Part shown: piece after piece, positions 1 to 6,667 of the stretch
How the letters are laid out: every line of letters begins with the position of its first letter
Position numbering within the stretch: position 1 is the first letter of the stretch
The notes under the pieces: generated by a model
Told to the model about the DNA's origin: nothing
The model's database searches: none
What the model saw: the letters and a program-made list of their open reading frames with translations, nothing else
Origin: Bacteroidaceae bacterium
GTDB lineage: Bacteria > Bacteroidota > Bacteroidia > Bacteroidales > Bacteroidaceae
Direction of reading: 5' to 3'
Assembly (NCBI GenBank): GCA_017548225.1
Contig: JAFYMV010000169.1
Location: forward strand, 1-9,685
Length of the DNA stretch: 9,685 nt
Program-made: the position numbers and the translations under genes

Positions 1-1944
1 GGTGCTGATGACTTTGCGGTGTTGGGCTCTGGAACTGCGGCTCTGAATAATAGTCTCGCTAATCCTTTGTCTATCCTCGTGTATGGTGATGGTAACAACA
101 AGAATCACCAGGAGTATACAGTATTTGATGTTACGGTAGCACCTGAGTTGAAATTGAAAAAGGGTTGGACTATCTCTACTCTTTTCAACTACACATTGCA
201 TCGTACCAGTGAAAAGTATTTCCGTCCAATGACAGGTACACCTCGATTCTATATTGAGGGTCTTGGTTTCTCATCGAATGAGGTGCGTTCTTTCTTCTCA
301 AAGGAGGAGGCGATTTACAGCGATACTCGTGCATCATGGGAAAAGAAAATGGGCGACCATAACTTCAATGCTTTTGGAGGACTTCGCTTCTCGAACTTTG
401 CTTATGATTCAAACTATGCATCGGCTCACAACACGGGTAATGATAAGTTGCCTGATGTAAAGTCAGAGTATGACTATGCAAAGACTAGCGGTGAGGATAA
501 TGTTTGGCGCAATATGAGCTACTATGCTAACCTTGATTACAACTATCGCAATAAGTATTACTTGCAAGGTAGTGTTGCTGCTGAAACTTCTTCTCGTTTC
601 GGTCGCGATACTGAAGATGGTATCAAGCTTGCTGGTGTATGCTGGGGTCTCTTCCCCTCATTGCAGGCTGGATGGTTGGCATCGTCTGAACCTTTCTTCA
701 ATGTTGACTTCGTTGACTATTTGAAGTTGACTGCTGGTGTTGACTGGTCTGGTAATGACAATATCAACAACAGTGCGGCATTCTGCTACTTCAGCAATAT
801 ACAATATTCTGATAAGTTGATGGGTCTTCAGATGGGTAATCTTGAGAACCAATCAATCCAGTGGGAAACCACTCGCCGCTTGAATGCAGGTGTTGACTTA
901 CACATGTTGAACAATCGCTTGCGTTTGACTGGTAATTTCTTCCACAATGTAACCAATGATATGCTTACCTTGCAGAAGTTAGATCCTTGGGCAGGTTTGG
1001 AATATGCATGGTGTAATGGTGGATCTATGAACAATACTGGCGCTTATGCTAGTGCTAACCTCCGCGTGCTCAATTCTAAGAATTGGAAGTGGGAAGTAGG
1101 TGCAAGTGTTGGTACTTATAAGAATGTCGTAACCAAGTTGCCTAACCAGACTATCGTTAACAAGAATTGGACTGAAAAGGATGGTGAACTTCGTGGTTAT
1201 ACTACAAAGATGTATGATGCTACAATCCTTACAGCCGAAGGCCAATCTGCAGGCGTGTTCTTCGGTTATGAGACTAGGGGTGTCTTTGCTACAACAGCTG
1301 ATGCTTGTGATGAAAATGGTGATTGGCGCCTGTATACAGAAGACGCGTACACTGGTGTAAAGACTCCGTTCGTTGCAGGTGATGTAGAGTTTGTTGACCA
1401 GAATAAAGATGGTATTATCAATGATGATGACCGTGTAATCATCGGTAATCCCAATCCGGATCTCTATGGTAACATCAATACTTGTCTTACCTACAAGAAT
1501 TTCTCATTGAACGCTATCTTCAACTACTCTTTGGGTAATGATGTATATAACTACCAGCGTTCACTCCTTGAGAGTGGAAGCAACTTCTATAACCAGACCG
1601 TTGCTATGACCAACCGTTGGCAGATGGAAGGTGATGAGACCAGCATTCCTCGAGTGGCATATGGCGATCCAAAGGGTAACAACCGTTTCTCAGATCGTTG
1701 GATTGAAGATGGTTCATACCTCCGCCTGAAGGATGTAACCCTTTCATATAAGGTCCCTGTTTCTGCAGCGTGGTTGCAAGGTCTTACCGTATGGTGCGCT
1801 GGTAGCAATTTGTTGACATTTACCAAGTATTTGGGTAGCGATCCCGAGTTCTCATTCAGCAACAATGTACTCTATCAGGGTATAGACAATGGCTTGCTTG
1901 GACAGAGCCGTAGTTTCCATCTTGGTGTGAAGATTAACCTCTAA
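1..1944 (+). CDS. SusC-like TonB-dependent outer membrane transporter, 5' truncated by window edge
   Basis: This is the C-terminal 647 residues of a SusC/RagA-family outer membrane barrel, which imports oligosaccharides or peptides with TonB energy together with a SusD lipoprotein. The frame is open from base 1, so the gene starts outside the window; family members are usually about 1000 residues, so the plug, carboxypeptidase-like and TonB-box regions are missing. Seen directly: many alternating aromatic/polar strands, a GLFPSLQAGWL..SEPFF segment typical of SusC barrels, the late motif DQNKDGIINDDDRVIIGNPNPD, the SDRWIEDGSYLRLKDVTLSYKVP block, and a C-terminal strand ending in HLGVKINL, as expected for a BAM-recognised barrel. 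The SusD-like gene follows after 16 bases, so the two are surely co-transcribed. The substrate cannot be told, since no enzyme or regulator gene of the locus is visible. Family assignment is very secure. Confidence 0.95.
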   Translation, partial: GADDFAVLGSGTAALNNSLANPLSILVYGDGNNKNHQEYTVFDVTVAPELKLKKGWTISTLFNYTLHRTSEKYFRPMTGTPRFYIEGLGFSSNEVRSFFSKEEAIYSDTRASWEKKMGDHNFNAFGGLRFSNFAYDSNYASAHNTGNDKLPDVKSEYDYAKTSGEDNVWRNMSYYANLDYNYRNKYYLQGSVAAETSSRFGRDTEDGIKLAGVCWGLFPSLQAGWLASSEPFFNVDFVDYLKLTAGVDWSGNDNINNSAAFCYFSNIQYSDKLMGLQMGNLENQSIQWETTRRLNAGVDLHMLNNRLRLTGNFFHNVTNDMLTLQKLDPWAGLEYAWCNGGSMNNTGAYASANLRVLNSKNWKWEVGASVGTYKNVVTKLPNQTIVNKNWTEKDGELRGYTTKMYDATILTAEGQSAGVFFGYETRGVFATTADACDENGDWRLYTEDAYTGVKTPFVAGDVEFVDQNKDGIINDDDRVIIGNPNPDLYGNINTCLTYKNFSLNAIFNYSLGNDVYNYQRSLLESGSNFYNQTVAMTNRWQMEGDETSIPRVAYGDPKGNNRFSDRWIEDGSYLRLKDVTLSYKVPVSAAWLQGLTVWCAGSNLLTFTKYLGSDPEFSFSNNVLYQGIDNGLLGQSRSFHLGVKINL

Positions 1945-1960
1945 TGACAAACACAATAAA

Positions 1961-3778
1961 ATGATAAAGACAATGAAAAGTAAATCATTTATAGTAGCAT
2001 TGCTCACCATCTCTACGCTTGGTTTGACAACCTCTTGCGCAGACATGTTTGACATTGATTCTACTCGTGTAGTATATGAGAAGGACCATAATTTGGATAG
2101 CACAGCAGACTCTGTGTACACCACTTTGGGTGTATTGCAAGGTGTGCGTCAGATTGCTGACCGTTATGTGATCCTTGGTGAAGTGCGTGGTGACCTATGT
2201 GAGGTCAACGAGAATACAAAGACCTCGCTTCGTAACTTGTCAAACTTCAACTTTGGTCCTGACAATGAGTACCTTGATGTGAAGGACTACTACGCAATCA
2301 TCAACAACTGCAACTATGCTTTGGAAAAAATGGACACCACTTTGACCATTAATAATAAGCGTGTGATGACCGATGAGTATGTTGCTTTGCTTGGCATTCG
2401 TGCATGGACTTATTTGCAGTTGGCGATTAACTATGGCGATGTCCCCTTCTTTACTGAACCTGTAACTGATATGGCAGGTTTGGAGTTTGTTTCTAGCAAG
2501 AAAATGGGTATAAAGGAGATTGCAGAGAATCTTGTTCCGCAGTTAGTTCCCTATTTTGACTATGATTTCCCTTATTTCGGAACTTCTATCCCTCAAAATG
2601 TATATCCCATACTCAGACTTGTAGCTGCAGAACTTTGCTTGTACGGTGGAGACTATGAGAATGCAGTCAAGTTCTACGAGGAGTACTTGATGAAGAATAA
2701 GAAATTTACCACCGAAGTTGGTAGCGGTGAAGACAAGGCTTATTTCAATGGTTTTGTAAGTCTTGCTGGCACATCTAGTACATGGGATGGCCAAATTACC
2801 AAACCCAATAGAATTCCGTTCTCTGAGAATTATTCAACAACAGGAAGTGGAGCTGGTGGATATGAGAATCTTTGCTATATAACAATGGAGGCAAATAGCG
2901 CAAAGGGATTGATTTCTGAATTGCCTAACCTCTTCACCTCTTTCGATAATAAACATTATTTGTATCCGTCTACCTCTTGGAAAGAACTTAGTGCGAAGCA
3001 GGTTATCTATAATGCAAAGGAAGATAAGGATGGTAATGTTACCTCATTCAAGTCTTCATCTTTGGCAGGTGGTGACATGCGTAAGGATTTGTACTATCAT
3101 ACAGTTAGTGAAGAGGGTGAAGAATATGATAGATATAGCAAATTTTCTGGTAACTCTTCATATATAGTTTACTATCGTCGTGCTATTACTTATCTTCGCT
3201 ATGCTGAGGCAATGAGTGCATTGGCAAGCGAGATGGATAAGGCTTGGGAAGCTTCTGCTTACACGGACACACTGGCATTTGAGGCCTCAAGAACATATGC
3301 AAAGAACGCATTCTATATGTTGAAGGATGCATACCAGGTATTCTTCCCCGAAGGTAGCGAGTTACGCGAAGACAACAAGCGCTTTGAGAAGGAGTTGCAG
3401 AAGAAGTTTATCGGTGTTCATGCAAGAGGAACAGGTCCTGTTTATCTTGATAAGGATGCTGTATACAATAAGGTTGCTTATGATGCAGTTTATGTGCTTG
3501 AGCCCGCAGCTATCTCTAACCGTTTGGGCGTAGCTGATACATTAGTGTCATTCAATGACTCCATTAGATATATTGATGAACTCATCATTGATGAGTTGGC
3601 TTTGGAAAGCACTTTGGAGGGTAACCGTTTCGGTGATCTTGTTCGCTTTGCTGAGCGTCATGGTGATGTTGATATTTTGGCTAAGCGTGTAGCTGGTAGA
3701 AAGGGTCAAGAAGACTTTGATCAAGAGTTGTACGAAAAGCTTACCGATAAGTCTAACTGGTATCTTCCCTTGAAGTAA
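1961..3778 (+). CDS. SusD/RagB-like outer membrane lipoprotein
   Basis: This is a surface nutrient-binding lipoprotein that caps the SusC barrel. The 605-residue length fits the family. It starts with a basic n-region and hydrophobic stretch, then a lipobox LTTSC with Cys26 as lipidation site; acidic residues follow the Cys (ADMFDID), compatible with surface export in Bacteroidetes. Family landmarks seen are the helical IRAWTYLQLAINYGDVPFF segment near residues 142-162 (TPR-like N-terminal half), YLRYAEAM, the late DELALESTLEGNRFGDLVRFAERHG block (about 544-565), and the terminal WYLPLK. ATG at 1961 is used; Met5 (1973) is an equally possible start and leaves the signal peptide intact. There is no clear ribosome binding site, normal for this phylum. 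It is the last gene of its operon, with a strong terminator 20 bases after the stop. Ligand specificity is unknown. Confidence 0.96.
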   Translation: MIKTMKSKSFIVALLTISTLGLTTSCADMFDIDSTRVVYEKDHNLDSTADSVYTTLGVLQGVRQIADRYVILGEVRGDLCEVNENTKTSLRNLSNFNFGPDNEYLDVKDYYAIINNCNYALEKMDTTLTINNKRVMTDEYVALLGIRAWTYLQLAINYGDVPFFTEPVTDMAGLEFVSSKKMGIKEIAENLVPQLVPYFDYDFPYFGTSIPQNVYPILRLVAAELCLYGGDYENAVKFYEEYLMKNKKFTTEVGSGEDKAYFNGFVSLAGTSSTWDGQITKPNRIPFSENYSTTGSGAGGYENLCYITMEANSAKGLISELPNLFTSFDNKHYLYPSTSWKELSAKQVIYNAKEDKDGNVTSFKSSSLAGGDMRKDLYYHTVSEEGEEYDRYSKFSGNSSYIVYYRRAITYLRYAEAMSALASEMDKAWEASAYTDTLAFEASRTYAKNAFYMLKDAYQVFFPEGSELREDNKRFEKELQKKFIGVHARGTGPVYLDKDAVYNKVAYDAVYVLEPAAISNRLGVADTLVSFNDSIRYIDELIIDELALESTLEGNRFGDLVRFAERHGDVDILAKRVAGRKGQEDFDQELYEKLTDKSNWYLPLK

Positions 3779-3798
3779 TCGGTAATCATTTGCATAGA

Positions 3799-3836
3799 AG
3801 GCTGCTCCGAGCCCTAAGCCGGAGCAGCCTTTTTTA
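3799..3836 (+). terminator. Intrinsic terminator of the SusC/SusD operon
   Basis: An 11-bp perfect stem, AGGCTGCTCCG (3799-3809) with CGGAGCAGCCT (3820-3830), encloses a 10-base loop and runs straight into a T tract (3830-3835). It sits 20 bases after the SusD stop and only 18 bases before the amidase start codon, so it separates the two transcription units or attenuates read-through into the amidase. Confidence 0.93.
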
Positions 3837-3854
3837 TAAAGAATAGTTTGCTCT

Positions 3855-5048
3855 ATGAAGAAACGCTATTTTCTTTCTCTCTGCTTCTTACTGATAGCTA
3901 TGGCTGTCAGTGCCAAGAACTTTACGGTGGTCATTGATGCTGGGCATGGTGGTAAGGACCCAGGTGCAGTAAGTGCCAATGGTAAGGTGCACGAGAAGGA
4001 TATTACCTTGAAAGTGGCGTTGATGGTAGGAGAGAGTATAGCGAAGAAATACCCCGAAGTGAAGGTGCTCTATACGCGTAAAACCGATGTATTTGTCGGA
4101 CTTAATGACCGCGCTTATATTGCAAACAAGGCGAATGCAGATCTTTTTATTTCTATTCATGTCAATGCCGCAAAGAATCAATCGGCTAAAGGGGCTGAAA
4201 CCTATACATTGGGTATTGAAGAGGCGCGTACAGAGCGTAACCTTGAGATTGCCAAGCGAGAGAACGGCGTAATTCTCTTGGAGGATAATCATGAGAAAAC
4301 TTATGCAAACTTTAATCCTAACTCACCCGAGAGCTATATTATCTTTGAGTATATGCAGAGCGAGTTTGTGAAAGAGAGCATACACATTGCCCAATATGTG
4401 CAAGAGAACTTTGCCAATGATGCCAACCGTTTGGATCGTGGTGTGCGTCAGGCTGGATTCTTGGTGTTGAATGCTACCTCAATGCCCAGCATACTGGTTG
4501 AGTTGGGCTATATCAGCAATGCAGAGGAAGCCAAATATTTAGCTTCTGCTTCGGCACAGCAGCGTTTGAGTAATTGCATCAGTAAGGCTTTCGACAAGTA
4601 TTATACCGATTTGAAAAAGTTGAATGATTATGCGCAGACGGTAGAGGTGGTTGATTCTGAAGATGTTGATAACACAGTAGGTGCTCCGGAGCAGCGTTCG
4701 GAGCAAAGTGCTGAACAGCTTGGAGTCAAGGACAACAACAAGCAGGCAGAAGGAGATTCTGCCGTAGAGACGAGCGATACTCCGGTATTCAAGGTGCAGT
4801 TTCTATCTTCTTCAAAGAAATTGCAAGCAGGTGATCAGTCCTTCAAAGGACTGAATCCCGTAGCACACTATTATGACAAGGGTATGTATAAATATACCTA
4901 TGGGGCATCGGCTGACTATAACGAAATATTGCGTGTAAAGCGCAAGGTAAACGAAAAGTTCAAGGATGCTTTCATCGTGGCGTTTGTCAAAGGCGAGCGT
5001 GTAGATACGAAACAGGCTATAGCCCAGTTTCATAAAAACAACTTATAA
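3855..5048 (+). CDS. N-acetylmuramoyl-L-alanine amidase (Amidase_3) with C-terminal SPOR-like region
   Basis: This secreted zinc hydrolase cuts the amide bond between N-acetylmuramic acid and the stem peptide of peptidoglycan, a reaction used in septum splitting and wall turnover. Residues 1-20 form a signal peptide ending in AVSA. The catalytic domain spans about 22-255: DAGHGGKDPGA gives His31, VHEKD gives Glu47, ISIHVNA gives His102 and LVELGY gives Glu216, the expected zinc-ligand and catalytic set. The stretch at about 136-185 between these motifs resembles the insertion holding the inhibitory helix of AmiA/B/C-type enzymes, suggesting activation by a partner. A Glu/Gln/Ser-rich linker (about 256-308) leads to a C-terminal domain (about 311-392, from VFKVQFLSSS to IVAFVKGE) that looks like a divergent SPOR domain; SPOR domains bind denuded glycan at septa. 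The MlaD-like gene follows after 14 bases. Enzyme family certain; the SPOR call is probable. Confidence 0.94.
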   Translation: MKKRYFLSLCFLLIAMAVSAKNFTVVIDAGHGGKDPGAVSANGKVHEKDITLKVALMVGESIAKKYPEVKVLYTRKTDVFVGLNDRAYIANKANADLFISIHVNAAKNQSAKGAETYTLGIEEARTERNLEIAKRENGVILLEDNHEKTYANFNPNSPESYIIFEYMQSEFVKESIHIAQYVQENFANDANRLDRGVRQAGFLVLNATSMPSILVELGYISNAEEAKYLASASAQQRLSNCISKAFDKYYTDLKKLNDYAQTVEVVDSEDVDNTVGAPEQRSEQSAEQLGVKDNNKQAEGDSAVETSDTPVFKVQFLSSSKKLQAGDQSFKGLNPVAHYYDKGMYKYTYGASADYNEILRVKRKVNEKFKDAFIVAFVKGERVDTKQAIAQFHKNNL

Positions 5049-5062
5049 TCATCGTTATTTCA

Positions 5063-5956
5063 ATGAAAAGAATTAGTAGGGAGATAAAGATCGGTGCAGC
5101 ATTTATTGTTGCCCTTGCATTGTTGTATTTCGGCATTAACTTCATGAAGGGTAGCAATGTGTTCTCGCGTTACAATACCTATTACACTGTGTTGAAACAT
5201 TCAGGTGGATTGGCATCTTCGTCAGCTATCACTGTAAACGGCTATCAGGTGGGTACGGTGAGCAATGTGGCATATGACTATACTGCCCCCAACCGTATTG
5301 TAGTAACCTTGCGTGTTGCCGAATCGCTGCGTCTTCCCAAGGGGAGCCGTGCCGTTGTTGTTAGTTCGATGATGGATGGCTCGAGCATTAGTCTCAAATT
5401 GGCTCAAGGCACTGAATACTATGCCGATGGGGACACTATCGGTAATGGCGTGGCTAATGGAATGATGGCTGAAGTAGAGAATGTGATGCTGCCCCAAATC
5501 AATGCGATGATACCCAAGGTTGATAGCCTCATTACGGCATTGACAACTTTGGTCTCAAATCCTTCATTAACCAATTCGTTGAGTAATGTAGAGCGTATCA
5601 GCAGCAAACTCGACTATACGGTCGATGAACTGAATCGTGTCTTTCATAGCGAGTTGCCGCAGTTGATGAACAGTTTGCAGGGAACGGCTGATAATATGGA
5701 CAATATTACTTCAGATTTGGCAACCATTGACTTTGCGCAAACTATGGAGCGTGTGGATAGTACTCTTGCAAGCATGCAAGCGCTGTCGGCTGCATTGATG
5801 AGCGATCAGAGCAGCGTAGGTCGTTTGCTTAATGATACGGCATTTTATAGCAATCTCAATGGTGTATGTACCAATGCCAATGCTCTTATTGAAGATGTGA
5901 AAGCTCACCCTGCGCGCTATATCAATATCTCGGTATTTGGCAAGAAAAGTAAGTAA
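5063..5956 (+). CDS. mlaD: MCE-domain lipid transport protein, MlaD family
   Basis: This is a 297-residue MCE protein. The family forms hexameric rings anchored in the inner membrane that pass phospholipids between the membrane ABC transporter (MlaE permease, MlaF ATPase) and the outer membrane. Residues about 9-27 (IGAAFIVALALLYFGINFM) form one membrane anchor after a short basic N-terminus. The MCE domain follows at about 37-128: LKHSGGLASSSAITVNGYQVGTV is the typical start and DGSSISLKL its later strand. The remainder (about 135-280) is helical with regular hydrophobic spacing, likely a coiled coil, longer than in the 183-residue E. coli MlaD. It is translationally close to the amidase (14-base gap) and must share its transcript. 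No mlaE or mlaF is in the window; in Bacteroidetes those genes, as I recall, lie elsewhere. The family is secure; the exact lipid cargo is inferred. Confidence 0.92.
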   Translation: MKRISREIKIGAAFIVALALLYFGINFMKGSNVFSRYNTYYTVLKHSGGLASSSAITVNGYQVGTVSNVAYDYTAPNRIVVTLRVAESLRLPKGSRAVVVSSMMDGSSISLKLAQGTEYYADGDTIGNGVANGMMAEVENVMLPQINAMIPKVDSLITALTTLVSNPSLTNSLSNVERISSKLDYTVDELNRVFHSELPQLMNSLQGTADNMDNITSDLATIDFAQTMERVDSTLASMQALSAALMSDQSSVGRLLNDTAFYSNLNGVCTNANALIEDVKAHPARYINISVFGKKSK

Positions 5957-5957
5957 A

Positions 5958-5991
5958 TCAATAAGGGTAGAGTGTATTACCCTATTATTGA
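5958..5991 (+). terminator. Hairpin just after the MlaD-family gene, possible weak terminator
   Basis: TCAATAAGGGTA (5958-5969) can pair with TACCCTATTATTGA (5978-5991), giving a 12-bp stem with a 2-base bulge and an 8-base loop. It starts two bases after the stop codon. There is no T tract behind it, so it is a poor match to a classical intrinsic terminator; it may end or protect the 3' end of the amidase-MlaD mRNA together with the next hairpin. Confidence 0.45.
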
Positions 5992-6026
5992 CTTGGTGTG
6001 CTTCAATATTTGAAATCGTTTATTTC

Positions 6027-6070
6027 GTGTGAGACTCCAGTTTCTATGCAGAGAAACTGGAGTCTCATGC
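6027..6070. repeat. Long inverted repeat, 16-bp perfect stem
   Basis: TGAGACTCCAGTTTCT (6030-6045) and AGAAACTGGAGTCTCA (6052-6067) are exact reverse complements around a 6-base loop; three outer pairs including two G-T wobbles extend it to 6027-6070. Neither side has a T run, so it is not a standard terminator on either strand. It could be an RNA 3'-end structure, a factor-dependent terminator or a copy of a dispersed palindromic element. The palindrome itself is certain; its role is not. Confidence 0.75.
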
Positions 6071-6189
6071 TATAGAAATTACAGTATCACTATATAGAAA
6101 CCTAATCGACTCGCAAGTCAATGGATTATAAAGCTAAAGGAGAGGATGAAGAACCGAAGGAGAAATGATCATTTTTGCTGTTTAAGGCA

Positions 6190-6206
6190 TGAAACAATGT
6201 GTTTCA
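6190..6206. repeat. Short inverted repeat TGAAACA-N3-TGTTTCA
   Basis: A perfect 7-bp palindrome with a 3-base centre. A further partial copy (GTGAAA) lies at 6215-6220 and another (TTGAAAC) at 6284-6290. It may be a protein-binding site, a small RNA hairpin, or part of a dispersed repeat. Confidence 0.4.
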
Positions 6207-6427
6207 CGAATGGGGTGAAATTAGCTTGTTTTTGACGATGCAGAATGTTTGTGGTGGTATCTACTTGGAGAGTGTAAAAGTGCTTGAAACTTGCTGAAAA
6301 TGGGAGGGCTCATAAGGCCTTTTGTAGACCAGAGAAATGGTTAAATTAGACTTCGTCTAAAAAAGGAGAAGGTGGGATAAATGAGCGTAAAACCATATAG
6401 AATATGCGACAATACGCGGTAAAAGGG

Positions 6428-6458
6428 TTTTATAGGATTGGTAATAATAGTAAATTTG
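6428..6458 (+). promoter_or_regulatory. Possible second upstream promoter (TAAATTTG)
   Basis: TAAATTTG at 6451-6458 matches the Bacteroidetes -7 consensus TAnnTTTG exactly. The -33 position carries TTTT (6428-6431) rather than TTTG, with 19 bases between. If used, it would give a dnaA leader of about 200 bases or start a small RNA. An eight-base degenerate match in AT-rich DNA is weak evidence. Confidence 0.25.
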
Positions 6459-6598
6459 AACGCGGCAAAATTGTAAGTTATTATTTATCAGTGTGTTTGA
6501 TATGTGCAAGTAAAAAATAAGGTTTAAAAAGTGTAAAAATGTAAGTTGCTGAAAGCAAGCGCCTTTGAAAACTGCAAATAATTAGAGAGGAAAAGAGG

Positions 6599-6630
6599 TT
6601 TGAAAAAATCGAATATGTGATGTAACTTTG
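6599..6630 (+). promoter_or_regulatory. dnaA promoter, Bacteroidetes type
   Basis: TTTG at 6599-6602 (-33) and TAACTTTG at 6623-6630 (-7, consensus TAnnTTTG), separated by 20 bases, match the major sigma-factor promoter of Bacteroidetes. Transcription should begin a few bases after 6630, giving a leader of about 30 bases to the ATG at 6668. This makes the upstream in-frame ATG at 6632 an unlikely start, because it would lie at or before the 5' end of the mRNA. Confidence 0.8.
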
Positions 6631-6667
6631 CATGCGTAGAAGTAAGAGAAAAAGAACAAAAGTAATC

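Larger units (their letters stand above)
6071..6598. other. Long intergenic region upstream of dnaA without a recognisable gene
   Basis: About 530 bases carry only very short open frames (for example 29 codons at 6146-6235) with nothing recognisable. The + strand is purine-rich in places: 6131-6170 has about 32 purines in 40 bases. Small structures include TGAAACA/TGTTTCA (6190-6206), TTAGAC-TTC-GTCTAA (6346-6360) and TTGCT-GAA-AGCAA (6545-6557). I see no cluster of DnaA boxes. Possible contents are a long dnaA leader, a small RNA, or remnants of repeats; none can be shown from the sequence alone. Confidence 0.6.

Noticed and set aside
3888..4292. 134-codon minus-strand frame inside the amidase gene
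   Set aside because: It is fully opposite a well-conserved catalytic domain and has no recognisable protein features: a shadow frame.
6346..6360. TTAGAC-TTC-GTCTAA hairpin as a terminator
   Set aside because: The stem is only 6 bp and is followed by A residues on the + strand; on the minus strand the downstream side has no proper T tract.
5957..6667. Replication origin (oriC) next to dnaA
   Set aside because: I found no cluster of TTATNCACA-type DnaA boxes on either strand and no clear AT-rich unwinding repeats beside them. The best partial match, around GTGGGATAAA near 6373, is poor. Genome-wide skew would be needed.
6632..6667. Upstream ATG of dnaA
   Set aside because: It follows the -7 box by one base and adds a basic string not found in DnaA proteins.
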